Assembly (NCBI RefSeq): GCF_020832205.1 | Contig: NZ_JAFIFD010000048.1 | Span: 1-64,000 of the forward strand | DNA length: 64,000 bases | Direction: 5' to 3' | Source of the DNA: Exiguobacterium sp. | GTDB lineage: Bacteria; Bacillota; Bacilli; Exiguobacteriales; Exiguobacteriaceae | In this document: piece by piece, positions 43,210-53,516 of the stretch | Position numbering within the stretch: position 1 is the stretch's first letter | Layout: each line of letters opens with the position of its first letter | Notes under the pieces: model-generated | What the model was told of the DNA's origin: nothing | Database searches by the model: none | What the model saw: only the letters and a program-made list of their open reading frames with translations | Position numbers and translations under genes: made by a program

Positions 43210-43803
43210 TCATGAAGTCGCTTCGACGAGACGACGTTGCCGCCAAATCGTCAAGCTGAAGTACAGCACAGCCGTGCCACTCGCTGCCCACCAGATGACC
43301 GTGTAGAGCGGAGTCATCAATCCGGCGAGACCGACCATCGCAGGTACGATCAACGTGAGCCAGGCGAGGACGAGCGCGACGCGAGCAGTCAACGCATCGA
43401 CAGGACGACCGAGTCCCATGCCGAGGAAGAAGAGTGCCCACAGGAACGCCCAAAACGTCCACATCGCCCCGTCCACAAAGTCGGCACGTCCAAAGCCGAT
43501 TCCTGCGTAAAACAGTGCTGCGATTGCGACGAAGAGTGAGAACCAACCGACGCCTCGCCCGTCCATGTTAAACAAGAACGTCACGCCGACATACAAGTAC
43601 GTGAAGGCGAACAAATAAATGCCAGCATAACCGAATACTTCTGCCGGTGCGGCGTTGACGACGAGCCACGTCGCGATGAATGACTGCAAGACACCGGTGA
43701 ATAGGCTGAACACACCCGCACTCTTCACATCAACTTTTCCTAACATGACGAGGCTGTTTAAAAACAACGCTACGCCCCCAAACAACAAACTGATATTCCC
43801 CAC
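43210..43803 (-). CDS. AmiS/UreI-family transporter
   Basis: About 197 residues with six hydrophobic helices. The N-terminus GNISLLFGGVALFLNSLVML and the core FGYAGIYLFAFTYLYVG are typical of AmiS/UreI, proton-gated urea or short-amide channels. No urease or amidase gene is nearby, so the channel is an orphan. I prefer the GTG at 43803 (AGGAG 8 nt upstream) over an ATG 6 nt earlier that is too close to that site. Substrate, urea or an aliphatic amide, is inferred from family. Confidence 0.88.
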   Translation of the reverse strand: MGNISLLFGGVALFLNSLVMLGKVDVKSAGVFSLFTGVLQSFIATWLVVNAAPAEVFGYAGIYLFAFTYLYVGVTFLFNMDGRGVGWFSLFVAIAALFYAGIGFGRADFVDGAMWTFWAFLWALFFLGMGLGRPVDALTARVALVLAWLTLIVPAMVGLAGLMTPLYTVIWWAASGTAVLYFSLTIWRQRRLVEATS

Positions 43804-43905
43804 GCTCATTACTCCTTTGTACAGATGTCTGACGTCTTTCGATATATCCACTGTACTGTGAATTCGTTTTCAACGCAAGAGGGGAAATTGTTGTTCACGA
43901 GGACG

Positions 43906-44300
43906 TCAAACTTCATTCGTCTTGAGGGTATGGATGGCCTCATCGATCTTTTCTTACTCTTCTTCCGTGAACGTCGGAAATTGCGGGTCGATGCGCTCCA
44001 ATACATCAATCATGACTGACGATACGATTTAGCGGGCATACCATTCGTCATCGGCCGGCAGCACGTACCACGGCGCATGCTCGGTCGCTGTCTGCGACAG
44101 CATGTCAGCAAAGATGGCTTGATAGTCGTCCCAGTACTGTCTCTCCTCGACGTCACTGAAGGAGAACTCCCAATTTTTCTTCGGGTCTTTCAACCGCTCC
44201 AACAGTCTGTCCCGTTGAACATCCTTTGAGACGTTGAAGAAGAACTTGATGATTTCGAATCCATTCTCGTTTGAATAGCGCTCGAAATCATTGACCACAC
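43906..44300 (-). pseudogene. Truncated and stop-interrupted PPK2-family polyphosphate kinase
   Basis: The C-terminal part of a polyphosphate kinase 2 is recognisable: GFEIIKFFFNVSKDVQRDRL, LKDPKKNWEFS, EERQYWDDYQAIFADML, HAPWYVLPADDEWYAR. The N-terminal two thirds, with Walker A, are missing, and the homology begins directly after the terminator of the protease gene. An in-frame TAA follows WYAR, yet the next codons (IVSSVMIDVLERIDPQFP) still fit the family. A second TAA follows EEE, before EKIDEAIHTLKTNEV and a final TGA at 43906. So the gene is 5'-deleted and carries two nonsense changes. Confidence 0.8.
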
Positions 44301-44333
44301 AAAAAACCATCGACTCCTTTCGAAGTCGATGGT
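44301..44333 (-). terminator. Terminator of the neutral protease gene
   Basis: ACCATCGACT-N8-AGTCGATGGT followed by six T residues on the minus strand. Confidence 0.9.
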
Positions 44334-44354
44334 GATCCATTCAGTGTTTGTCTA

Positions 44355-45917
<1,563 letters not shown>

Positions 45918-45961
45918 TTACATAGTTTCCCACAATTAATGAATCCAACTTTCTAATTATT

Positions 45962-45986
45962 TTGACAATTTAAAATATTAAGTCAA
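45962..45986. promoter_or_regulatory. Imperfect 25-bp inverted repeat upstream of the protease gene
   Basis: TTGAC at one end and GTCAA at the other, with matching AT-rich inner parts, about 80 bp upstream of the protease start. The minus-strand TTGACT could itself be a -35. It may bind a regulator. Confidence 0.35.
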
Positions 45987-46029
45987 TAGGACTAGTTTGT
46001 TCCTGTCGGCTAGCCCTTTCAACCGCACA

Positions 46030-46055
46030 AAAAAACGTCGCCCGTGAAGGCGACG
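46030..46055 (-). terminator. Terminator after ABC permease gene
   Basis: CGTCGCC-N6-GGCGACG followed by seven T residues on the minus strand. Confidence 0.9.
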
Positions 46056-46059
46056 CCGA

Positions 46060-47058
46060 TCAATATACATCTTTTTGAGTGAAATGATAAAACGCGAAGC
46101 CAAGCGCGGCAAGCGCCCAGGCGGTAATGATGACGAGCGAGAACGGTAACGTCATGCCGTCGATCGGTGGCGCCTGTCCTTCCAAATAGGTATGAAGACC
46201 GAAGTTGACGTTCACTAAATATTTCGAGCTGTCCCAATTCGAGCCGAGCGACGTGAGGAGCGGTCCCGAAATGAGCACGGCCATCATGATTCCGATCCCG
46301 GTTGCCGTATTCTTGACGACGACGGACACCATGAGGGCGATCGTCCCGACTGCAGCGACGACGAACCAAGCGAGCCCGACGGACATGAGTAAATATTGCC
46401 ACATCGGGAGCGTATGCACGAAGTCGGTCGAGAACGTTCCGGTCGGAGAGGCTTGGAAACCTGTCAATATCGGGGCGGTCCACCCGTCCCAACCGAGCAC
46501 GATCCCGGAAATCGCGTAACTGACGAACGCCGTGATAAAAATGAGGAGCGACGTATACAGCAACGTCGTCATCCATTTGGCGAGCAGAATCTTAAAGCGC
46601 CGGACCGGCCTCGACAACAAGGTCTTGATTGTCCCGTCGTTATGTTCCCCGCTGACGATATCGGCCATGAGGACGATAATGAACAGCGGCAAGACGAGGG
46701 TCGTCCCTTGCGAGAAGAAGATGCGCATGAACGTTGGAGCACCCGGATAGCTCGGATTAATGTCATTATCTAAGTAATATTGGTTCTGTTGGACACGAAA
46801 TTCAAGGATTTGCCGGAACTCGTCCTGCACATTCGCCGAGGCGAGCCGGTTCTGCGTATCGATGATTTCTTGCTGAAGATCGACACGCCAGTCAATCGTC
46901 CCTTGCTCTTCCCGCTGTTTCTCGATTTGACGATAGTTCGCATACGTGAACATCGACACGAGGACGACGAGAATCGTCGACACGACAAGCAGACGTCGCT
47001 TCCGATGAATCTTTAATACTTCGTTCCGAATTAAACCTATTAATGAAGGATTAGACAA
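46060..47058 (-). CDS. ABC-2 type permease
   Basis: About 332 residues. An N-terminal membrane helix (LLVVSTILVVLVSMFTYANY) is followed by an extracytoplasmic coiled segment, then five more helices. The motif DIVSGEHNDGTIKTLLSRPV is typical of ABC-2 permeases in the bacitracin/lantibiotic export class. The start is probably the TTG at 47058, which has GGAGGTGA 5 nt upstream; a GTG 9 nt earlier overlaps that site. The gene overlaps the ATPase gene and is co-expressed with it. Confidence 0.87.
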   Translation of the reverse strand: MSNPSLIGLIRNEVLKIHRKRRLLVVSTILVVLVSMFTYANYRQIEKQREEQGTIDWRVDLQQEIIDTQNRLASANVQDEFRQILEFRVQQNQYYLDNDINPSYPGAPTFMRIFFSQGTTLVLPLFIIVLMADIVSGEHNDGTIKTLLSRPVRRFKILLAKWMTTLLYTSLLIFITAFVSYAISGIVLGWDGWTAPILTGFQASPTGTFSTDFVHTLPMWQYLLMSVGLAWFVVAAVGTIALMVSVVVKNTATGIGIMMAVLISGPLLTSLGSNWDSSKYLVNVNFGLHTYLEGQAPPIDGMTLPFSLVIITAWALAALGFAFYHFTQKDVY

Positions 47059-47971
47059 TATGGTCACCTCCGGTCAATGTGATAAACAGTTCTTCAAGCG
47101 TTTGCACACGCCGTTCTAAACCGGAGACAGCCACATCGCGTTCAAGCAAATAACGGTTCAATCGGGCCGTGTCTTCTAAGTTCATCGAGACACGGATTGT
47201 CCGCTCATCGACGACGTCCGCTTGCGTGACCGACTCAAAGCCACGCACGACCGGCAACGCTTCGAAACTGTCCGGGACATGGATGTCGACCGTCGATGCA
47301 AGTTCGTTAATCAAGTCTTGCACCGTCCCGACTTTCACGATTTTTCCGCGCGACATGATGGCGACACGATCAGCGAGGAGCTCGATTTCCGCCAAAATGT
47401 GGCTCGAAACGAGCACGCTCAAACCGGTCTCTTCAACGAGTCGCCGAATGAAGAGGCGGAGGTCGCGGATCCCCATCGGATCAAGCCCGTTCGTCGGCTC
47501 ATCTAAGATGAGGACGCGCGGGTTGTTGAGGAGCGCCTGCGCAATTCCTAACCGTTGCCGCATCCCGAGCGAGTACGTCTTCACTTTATCATCGATGCGC
47601 GCCGTCAAATCGACGAGGTCGATGACTTCTTGGATTCTCGCCTCGGTCACATCCGGCAACATACGGGCGAACACTTCCAAATTTTCACGCCCGCTCAAAA
47701 ACTTATACAGCTCTGGGTTTTCGACGATCGCCCCGATTTGGGTCATCGCTTGCACGAATTCACGTTCGACGTTGTGGCCACAAATCGAAACGGTCCCTTT
47801 CGTCGGTTTGATCAAACCGACGATCATCCGTATCGTCGTCGTCTTCCCGGCCCCGTTCGGTCCTAGGAAACCGAACACTTCACCTGGGAACACATCGAAC
47901 GAAATGTTGTCGATGATCGTCTTCTTTCCAATCACTTTGCTCAATTGATTAATCTTCAATGTTGGTTGCAT
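47051..47971 (-). CDS. ABC transporter ATP-binding protein (BcrA-like)
   Basis: 306 residues with Walker A GPNGAGKTTTIRMI, signature YSLGMRQRLGIAQALL and Walker B VLILDEPTNGLDPMG. The C-terminal 90 residues (from VGTVQDLINELAST) are the accessory domain typical of bacitracin and lantibiotic resistance transporters. Overlap with the permease gene shows they form one exporter. Transported substance unknown. Confidence 0.93.
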   Translation of the reverse strand: MQPTLKINQLSKVIGKKTIIDNISFDVFPGEVFGFLGPNGAGKTTTIRMIVGLIKPTKGTVSICGHNVEREFVQAMTQIGAIVENPELYKFLSGRENLEVFARMLPDVTEARIQEVIDLVDLTARIDDKVKTYSLGMRQRLGIAQALLNNPRVLILDEPTNGLDPMGIRDLRLFIRRLVEETGLSVLVSSHILAEIELLADRVAIMSRGKIVKVGTVQDLINELASTVDIHVPDSFEALPVVRGFESVTQADVVDERTIRVSMNLEDTARLNRYLLERDVAVSGLERRVQTLEELFITLTGGDHIV

Positions 47972-48089
47972 CGTCTCACCTCTTTTCCATTCTAGCGGAC
48001 ACAGACATGATCTGTCCTATTCGAACATTCACATAGGGCAGGTTCGGGAATATTTGATATGATAGTGGCAACGAAAGCGAGGTCATCAG

Positions 48090-48839
48090 ATGAAAAATCG
48101 AAAATGGTATGCGTTTTTGATCGGTACGCTGTTTCTCACGGGGACAGCTCTATATGGACTATGGATCGGGTATCAAGATATCGTTCATCCTCCGGAACGG
48201 ACACTTTCCGTGAATGAAGACGCCCGTCCGGAACCGGAAGGCGAAGTGTTCGTCGCACTCGGCGATTCACTGACGCGAGGGGTCGGATCGACGTCTGGCG
48301 CCGGATACGTCCAGCCGGTCAGCCGAGTACTGCAGGAAGACGGGATTCGTTCGCAAAACTTGGCCGTCTCCGGTGCTAGAACCGAAGACTTGCTCGCCCA
48401 ACTTGAGCAACCTGAAGTCAGACGGACAATCGCGAATGCCCGGTACATCACATTGACCATCGGGGGCAACGACTTGTTCAACCGCGGCGAGAACGTCGAT
48501 AATTTCGAATCAGTCGATATTGAGCAAGTCGTGACCGACGCAAAAGCGAATTTGAATGACATCTTCGCTCAATTGCGCGATTTAAACGACAGCGCCCAAA
48601 TCGTCTACATCGCCCTCTATAACCCGTTCCAAGACAACGAGAACGGTCAGGCGTTCAACCAACTCATCCTCGATTGGAACGCTTCGGCCGCAAGTTTCGG
48701 CAATGCGCACCGCATCGACGTCATCGACCCGTTCGCCTACGTGTCTGACGTCTCCCGAGATCTCGCGACCGACCAGTTCCATCCGAGCGACCGGACGTAT
48801 GAAAAGTTTGCGGATGACGTTTTGTTCGTCCTCGATTAA
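48090..48839 (+). CDS. SGNH/GDSL-family lipase or esterase
   Basis: 249 residues. An N-terminal membrane anchor (WYAFLIGTLFLTGTALYGLW) places the enzyme outside the membrane. The four SGNH blocks are visible: GDSLTRGVGS (nucleophile Ser), SGARTEDL (Gly), IGGNDLF (Asn) and DQFHPSDRTY (Asp and His). It resembles B. subtilis YpmR-like lipases. GAGGT precedes the ATG. It ends before a terminator shared with the convergent GNAT gene. Confidence 0.9.
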   Translation: MKNRKWYAFLIGTLFLTGTALYGLWIGYQDIVHPPERTLSVNEDARPEPEGEVFVALGDSLTRGVGSTSGAGYVQPVSRVLQEDGIRSQNLAVSGARTEDLLAQLEQPEVRRTIANARYITLTIGGNDLFNRGENVDNFESVDIEQVVTDAKANLNDIFAQLRDLNDSAQIVYIALYNPFQDNENGQAFNQLILDWNASAASFGNAHRIDVIDPFAYVSDVSRDLATDQFHPSDRTYEKFADDVLFVLD

Positions 48840-48842
48840 TAA

Positions 48843-48871
48843 ACAGGCCTGATCACATTGATCAGGCCTGT
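48843..48871. terminator. Shared terminator between GDSL and GNAT genes
   Basis: ACAGGCCTGATCA-CAT-TGATCAGGCCTGT, a 13-bp perfect stem between convergent stops; T-runs are short. Confidence 0.8.
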
Positions 48872-49554
48872 TCGCGTTCATAACGGACGTACCAGTTGTC
48901 GCCATCTTGACGCATCCCCGTGCCGTACCAACCGTCTTCTAACCGTTCTGCCTGCAACGACGTGTCCGCCATGTCAATCCATTCCGGCTCTCCGCCCGGT
49001 TGCCAACCGGTATGGAGCTCTTTCATGAAAATATAGCGAAGCTTGCCGCCGTATTTCAGCTTCAACGCACCAATCCGTAAGCCGAGGGCGAACTTGTCTT
49101 TTAGACTCGGGATATTGAACGGAGCGACGGTTGCGCAGACGAGGTCGAACCGGCTATCTTGACTCAACTCCTCCATCAACAGACGGCCAAGGTGTTGCTG
49201 GAGACGATACCCACGAAAAGAGGGGTGCACGTTCGTCACTTCTTGATAAATAATCCGGTCGAGTCCATGCTCGGGATAACCGATGTCCCGTCCGAGATGC
49301 TCCTCGTCAAGCGGCGGGATGAGGAGCGCCCGAAACGCGATCAACGTCTCGTCATGGAACGCTCCAAGCATCGTCTTGTCCGCCAACAGTTTCCGGAACT
49401 CTTCGGTCGAAAGCGACTCATACTGGCTCGCGAACGCCAACTCGGCCACGACCGCGTCTTGAACCGCTTCGATTTGCGAGAGATCATCGGCCGACAAATA
49501 GCGGACGCTTAGCGTGATTCCGTTCCATACCCCGTTCCATACCTCGTCTCGCAT
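48862..49554 (-). CDS. GNAT-fold acetyltransferase-like protein
   Basis: A 230-residue protein. The central part (YQEVTNVHPSFRGYRLQQHL) resembles the acetyl-CoA-binding motif of GNAT enzymes, and the N-terminal half has the usual alternating strands and helices. The C-terminal region is unusual and tryptophan-rich (GWQPGGEPEWIDM, DNWYVRYE). Its ATG shares one base with the stop of the dipeptide epimerase gene (TGATG), so it is translationally coupled and probably acts on a product or substrate of the same pathway, for example an amino acid or dipeptide. Confidence 0.75.
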   Translation of the reverse strand: MRDEVWNGVWNGITLSVRYLSADDLSQIEAVQDAVVAELAFASQYESLSTEEFRKLLADKTMLGAFHDETLIAFRALLIPPLDEEHLGRDIGYPEHGLDRIIYQEVTNVHPSFRGYRLQQHLGRLLMEELSQDSRFDLVCATVAPFNIPSLKDKFALGLRIGALKLKYGGKLRYIFMKELHTGWQPGGEPEWIDMADTSLQAERLEDGWYGTGMRQDGDNWYVRYEREQA

Positions 49555-50666
49555 CAGTCGATCACCTCGTAACGTGCCGTCGTCAATCGTTCGAGCACTG
49601 CTTCATCGACATCGATCCCGAGCCCAGGTTGATCGTTCAATCGAATGTGCGGCAAGTCGTACGATAAGTTGCCGATGTCTTCAGAGAAACGGAGCGGTCC
49701 CGTCAATTCGACCGAATGAACGATTTTGCTTGAAAAGGCGACGTGGAAACCGGCACTCGAAGCGACGGACGATTCGACCATCGATCCGATTTGACACTCG
49801 ATCCCTGACATCTCTGCGACATGGAGAAGTTTTTTTGCCGGATAAATGCCGCCACACTTCATGAGCTTGATGTTCACTTTGTGGGCGGCCTGCATCATCG
49901 TCAATCGACGCATCTCACTCATGCCCCGGACGCCTTCATCGATCATGAGCGGCACATTGATCTTCGATTTCACTTCGACCATGCCTTCGAAATCATCAGC
50001 ACGGACCGGCTGCTCGACCCAATCGAGGTCATATCCGTCGAGTTGTTTCATCGCCTGCAGTGTTTTGCCGGCATTGACCCAGCCTTGATTCACGTCGATT
50101 CGAATCGGCACGCCCGGCCCTACCGCTTGACGTACCGCTGCGACGCGCTCGACGTCTGAGGCGACGTCGACCCCGACTTTCATTTTGACCGACGTGTAGC
50201 CCGCCTCGATTTGTTGCTTCGCCTCATGCGCCATCGCTTCCGGTTCCCCTATGCTTAAAACGTGCGTCACCGGGAAAGCGTCATGGTAACGTCCACCGAT
50301 CCATTCATACACCGGAAGCCCAAGTTTTTTTCCGACGAGGTCGTGACAAGCGATATCGAGTGCCGCCTTAGCAGCCGGCACGTCACGGATGGCCCGGTCC
50401 ATCACGTCATGGATTTGCTCGAGGTGCATCGGGTTTTTACCGAGCAACATCGGTCCGAGCAAGTGACGGATGACGCTGATCGTGCTTTCGAGAGACTCGC
50501 CGGTGACGTGTTCGTCAGCTACGGCTTCCCCGTACCCGACATGACCACAGGCGCTCGTCATCTTGACAATGACCGACGGCATGTCGTCGTAGCGATGATA
50601 ACTGACGATAAACGGTACTTTTAGCGGTAACCGAATCGCGAATAATTCAATCTTCTCAATTTTCAT
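49554..50666 (-). CDS. Dipeptide epimerase (L-Ala-D/L-Glu epimerase type)
   Basis: 370 residues of the enolase superfamily, muconate-lactonizing subgroup. The catalytic lysine pair is in TSVKMKVGVD, metal ligands are in IRIDVNQGW, DWVEQPV and LMIDEGVRG, and the second catalytic Lys is in KVNIKLMKCGG. These fit L-Ala-D/L-Glu epimerases such as YkfB, which recycle murein dipeptides, although the group also contains other dipeptide and N-acyl-amino-acid specificities. The second ATG (MKIEKIELF) has the better spacing from GGAG. The promoter region carries the GTCGTTA repeats. Confidence 0.88.
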   Translation of the reverse strand: MKIEKIELFAIRLPLKVPFIVSYHRYDDMPSVIVKMTSACGHVGYGEAVADEHVTGESLESTISVIRHLLGPMLLGKNPMHLEQIHDVMDRAIRDVPAAKAALDIACHDLVGKKLGLPVYEWIGGRYHDAFPVTHVLSIGEPEAMAHEAKQQIEAGYTSVKMKVGVDVASDVERVAAVRQAVGPGVPIRIDVNQGWVNAGKTLQAMKQLDGYDLDWVEQPVRADDFEGMVEVKSKINVPLMIDEGVRGMSEMRRLTMMQAAHKVNIKLMKCGGIYPAKKLLHVAEMSGIECQIGSMVESSVASSAGFHVAFSSKIVHSVELTGPLRFSEDIGNLSYDLPHIRLNDQPGLGIDVDEAVLERLTTARYEVID

Positions 50667-50692
50667 GTTCATTGCTCCTTTACTTCTAACGT

Positions 50693-50725
50693 GTCGTTAG
50701 TTATATTGTCGTTAAATAGTCGCTA
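50693..50725. promoter_or_regulatory. GTCGTTA-type direct repeats in the epimerase/regulator promoter
   Basis: Three heptamers in the same orientation: GTCGTTA (50693-50699), GTCGTTA (50708-50714) and GTCGCTA (50719-50725). The last two form GTCGTTA-N4-GTCGCTA, which recurs exactly upstream of the NhaC-type gene. They lie between divergent start codons, so this is a likely operator. Confidence 0.65.
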
Positions 50726-50745
50726 TATTGCAAGGAGGAGTTTTC

Positions 50746-51933
50746 ATGTCCATCCAAATCGCCATCGTCGGTTCGTCAGCGTTCGTCGCGACCGTCTCGC
50801 ACGCCGCACCGAAATTCGACGATGTCCGTTTCGCCTACTTCACGTATACTCACCCTCGCGAAACGGCCCAGATCGCGGCACAGCTCGGATCTTACGACGG
50901 CGTCTTTTTTTCCGGGTCGTTCCCTTATGCCTATGCGACGCCTTATTTGAACGAGACGATCGCCCATCACGTCGTACAAGATGAGACCGTCCTATTGACG
51001 ACCATTTTATATGCGACGCTCGCCCAAAAGCTCGCTCTCGATGAATTGACGATCGATGTGAACGAACCGGAGCGGCTAAACGACATCTTCACGGCGTTTA
51101 CCGACTTGACGCAACCCGCTGTGATGAAAATCGATCCGGATGTCGACTTCTCGGACGTGTTTCGCTTTCACGTTTCGCATCAACAACGTGACTCCAAGTT
51201 GGCCGTAACGAGCATCGAGCGGGTTCATCGCCAACTGCTCGAAGAAGGATTTAACAGCCAGCTCATGATCGAACCGGTCAGCACGGTCATCCATCATCTT
51301 GAAAACCTCATCGGCCAAGTCCGAAAGCATCTTGCCGACTTGTCTCAGTTCGCCATCGTCCTTTACGCCACGACGAGCATTGCGCTGCGCGAGCATTTAC
51401 ACACGATGCGGCATCAAGGCCACGTCTAAACCCAAGACGATACGCCTTTACTTCTCACGACAAAATGTGAGATTGCGCATGCCCTCGAGACAGCGACGTT
51501 GTCCCCTCGTGACGACGATTCCGTGATCGGCATCGGGTACGGTTCCGACTACCAGACGGCACTCGAGCATGCCCGCATCGCCTTGTCCGCCTCAACCGAA
51601 CAGCAGATGCGAATCGTCGATGCGACGAAACGGTTGTCGTTCCCGGAAAGTGGCGAATCTGTCCAGTATCGGGTGACCGACGAGAATGCTTTTGACATAA
51701 TTAAACGAATCGGGATCAGCCCGGTGAACATCGGAAAGATTCTTGCGTTTTCCAAACGTAAACATGAGTTCACCGCTAAAGAATTGACTGACTATCTCGG
51801 GGTATCTCGACGGACGACGGAACGGCTCATCAAAAAACTTCATGATGCCGGATTCGTCGATGTGATCGGCGAAGAGATGAGTTATGCCCAAGGACGTCCC
51901 CGCGCCGTCTATATATTTAAGTTACCGTCCTGA
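50746..51933 (+). pseudogene. Transcriptional regulator interrupted by an in-frame TAA
   Basis: The frame starts MSIQIAIVGSSAFV after AAGGAGGAG and reaches a TAA at 51427-51429. Without any frame change it continues (TQDDTPLLLTTKCEIAHALE) to 51933, for about 395 codons in total. After the stop comes a GGDEF-like regulatory segment (IGIGYGSDYQTALEHARIAL) and a winged helix-turn-helix (TAKELTDYLGVSRRTTERLI). So one regulator is split by a single nonsense codon: the N-terminal sensing part is separated from the DNA-binding part. An internal ATG at 51499 might still produce the C-terminal part. Divergent from the epimerase gene. Confidence 0.7.
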
Positions 51934-51970
51934 AAACAGGCGCATCGCACATGAGCGACGCGCCTGTTTT
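51933..51970. terminator. Shared terminator between regulator and NhaC genes
   Basis: AAAACAGGCGC...GCGCCTGTTTT, a long stem with A/T runs on both sides, between convergent stops. Confidence 0.9.
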
Positions 51971-53391
51971 TATTGGGCTTCCTGTTCAATCGGCGGTTCT
52001 GCCTTCAACACGTGAAGCTTTGCAATCGTGAAGCCAGTGAACGCGTAAATGATGGAGATGACCGGTACGATAAAGTTCAAGATGGCATATGGCGCATACT
52101 CGAACGCCCCGACGCCGAGCGTACCGAGAATGAACACCCCGCACGTGTTCCACGGAATGAACACCGATGTGAGCGTCCCGCCGTCCTCGAGTGCGCGGGA
52201 TAGATTTTTTGATTGGAGTCCCATCTTCTCATAAGCACCGGCAAACATGCGCGCCGGGACGACGATTGATATGTACTGTTCAGAACACGTCGCGTTCGTA
52301 GCAAAACCGGCCAAAATCGTCGACGCGATCAGCGATCCGGCTGACTTCGCGAGTTTCACGATCTGATTCATGATCGATTGGAGCATCCCCGAATATTCCA
52401 ATATCCCCCCGAACGTCATCGCAACAATCGTCATCGAGACGGTGTACATCATCGCGTCTAACCCGCCCCGACTGAACAAGTTGTCGACGAGTTCGTTCCC
52501 CGTATCGATGACGTACCCGCTCTGGAGCGCTCCGACGCTGTCAGCGAGCGAACCGCCTTGGACGAAGACTTGTGCGAGGAAACCGAGCGCGATCCCGACG
52601 ACGAGCGCCGGGATGGCCGGCACTTTTTTTGCGACGAGCACGATGACGGCAAGCGGAATCAGCAGCAGCCACGGCGAGATGAGAAAACTGTCTTTTAAAA
52701 TCCCAAGCGTCTGTGTGATCTCCGATGAATCCGTCGACGTCTCTCTGAATCGTCTGCCGATCCAGAAATAGACGCCGAGCGCAATCAACAACCCCGGGAT
52801 CGTCGTATACAGCATGTGACGAATGTGTTCAAACAAGTTCGTGTGCGTCAATCCGGCTGCAAGGTTCGTCGTGTCCGACAGCGGCGACATCTTGTCCCCG
52901 AAGTACGCTCCTGAGATGACCGCCCCCGCGACCATCGCTGCCGGAATCCCCATACTGAGCCCAATCCCCATCCCGGCGACACCAATCGTCCCCATCGTCG
53001 ACCAAGAACTGCCGATTGAGAGGGCGACGACGGCACAAATCAAGCAAATCGTGACGAGGAAATAAGCCGGTGAGATGATCGTCAATCCGTAGTAAATCAT
53101 CGTCGCGACAATCCCTCCCCCGATCCAGGCACCGATCGTCAACCCGACGAGAATGATGATGACGACGGCCGGCAATGCGAGCCGAATCCCTTTGTACATC
53201 ATCTCCTCGATCTCTTTCCACTTGAAACCGTGCTTGTAGGCGACGATCGATGCGACTGCCGTCCCGATGATGAGCGGGATGTGCGGTCCTTGCTCGAGCA
53301 AGACGATCGCCACCAGCATGACCCCGATCATGACAAGTAGCGGCAGAATCGCCCACCCGAGCTTCATTTCTAATTTGTTCCCCTGTTCCAT
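51970..53391 (-). CDS. NhaC-family Na+/H+ antiporter-like transporter
   Basis: A 473-residue membrane protein with about 12 helices. It has the NhaC-family blocks ALSIGSSWSTMGTIGVAG, GAVISGAYFGDKMSPLSDTT and ATCSEQYISIVVPARMFAG. Family members exchange sodium for protons, or carry organic anions such as malate. In this cluster an amino-acid or dipeptide-related substrate is possible but unproven. GGGGAGG precedes the ATG. The promoter holds a GTCGTTA-N4-GTCGCTA motif and a perfect cre. Confidence 0.9.
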   Translation of the reverse strand: MEQGNKLEMKLGWAILPLLVMIGVMLVAIVLLEQGPHIPLIIGTAVASIVAYKHGFKWKEIEEMMYKGIRLALPAVVIIILVGLTIGAWIGGGIVATMIYYGLTIISPAYFLVTICLICAVVALSIGSSWSTMGTIGVAGMGIGLSMGIPAAMVAGAVISGAYFGDKMSPLSDTTNLAAGLTHTNLFEHIRHMLYTTIPGLLIALGVYFWIGRRFRETSTDSSEITQTLGILKDSFLISPWLLLIPLAVIVLVAKKVPAIPALVVGIALGFLAQVFVQGGSLADSVGALQSGYVIDTGNELVDNLFSRGGLDAMMYTVSMTIVAMTFGGILEYSGMLQSIMNQIVKLAKSAGSLIASTILAGFATNATCSEQYISIVVPARMFAGAYEKMGLQSKNLSRALEDGGTLTSVFIPWNTCGVFILGTLGVGAFEYAPYAILNFIVPVISIIYAFTGFTIAKLHVLKAEPPIEQEAQ

Positions 53392-53426
53392 ACGTTTTCC
53401 TCCCCGTTAGCGAAAAATTCAGAATT

Positions 53427-53444
53427 GTCGTTATATTGTCGCTA
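53427..53444. promoter_or_regulatory. GTCGTTA-N4-GTCGCTA motif upstream of the NhaC-type gene
   Basis: GTCGTTATATTGTCGCTA is the same bipartite motif, same heptamers and same 11-bp spacing, as in the epimerase/regulator promoter. It lies just upstream of the NhaC-type gene. Confidence 0.65.
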
Positions 53445-53452
53445 ATAGAATT

Positions 53453-53468
53453 ATGATAACGCTTACAT
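53453..53468. promoter_or_regulatory. Perfect cre upstream of the NhaC-type gene
   Basis: TGATAACGCTTACA with flanking A and T fits every position of the cre consensus. It lies about 65 bp before the start codon, near a possible -35 (TTATCA), so CcpA should act on this promoter. Confidence 0.7.
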
Positions 53469-53487
53469 CGTTTCTTGGCAATAGAAA

Positions 53488-53516
53488 AAAGACGAAAGCA
53501 TTATGCTCCCGTCTCT
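53488..53516 (-). terminator. Terminator after M20 amidohydrolase gene
   Basis: AGACG and AGCAT pair with ATGCT and CGTCT (two mismatches between), followed by T residues on the minus strand. Confidence 0.65.

Noticed and set aside
46019..46576. 185-codon minus-strand frame in the ABC permease gene
   Set aside because: It is an alternative frame of the permease gene on the same strand, arginine-rich and without domain features.
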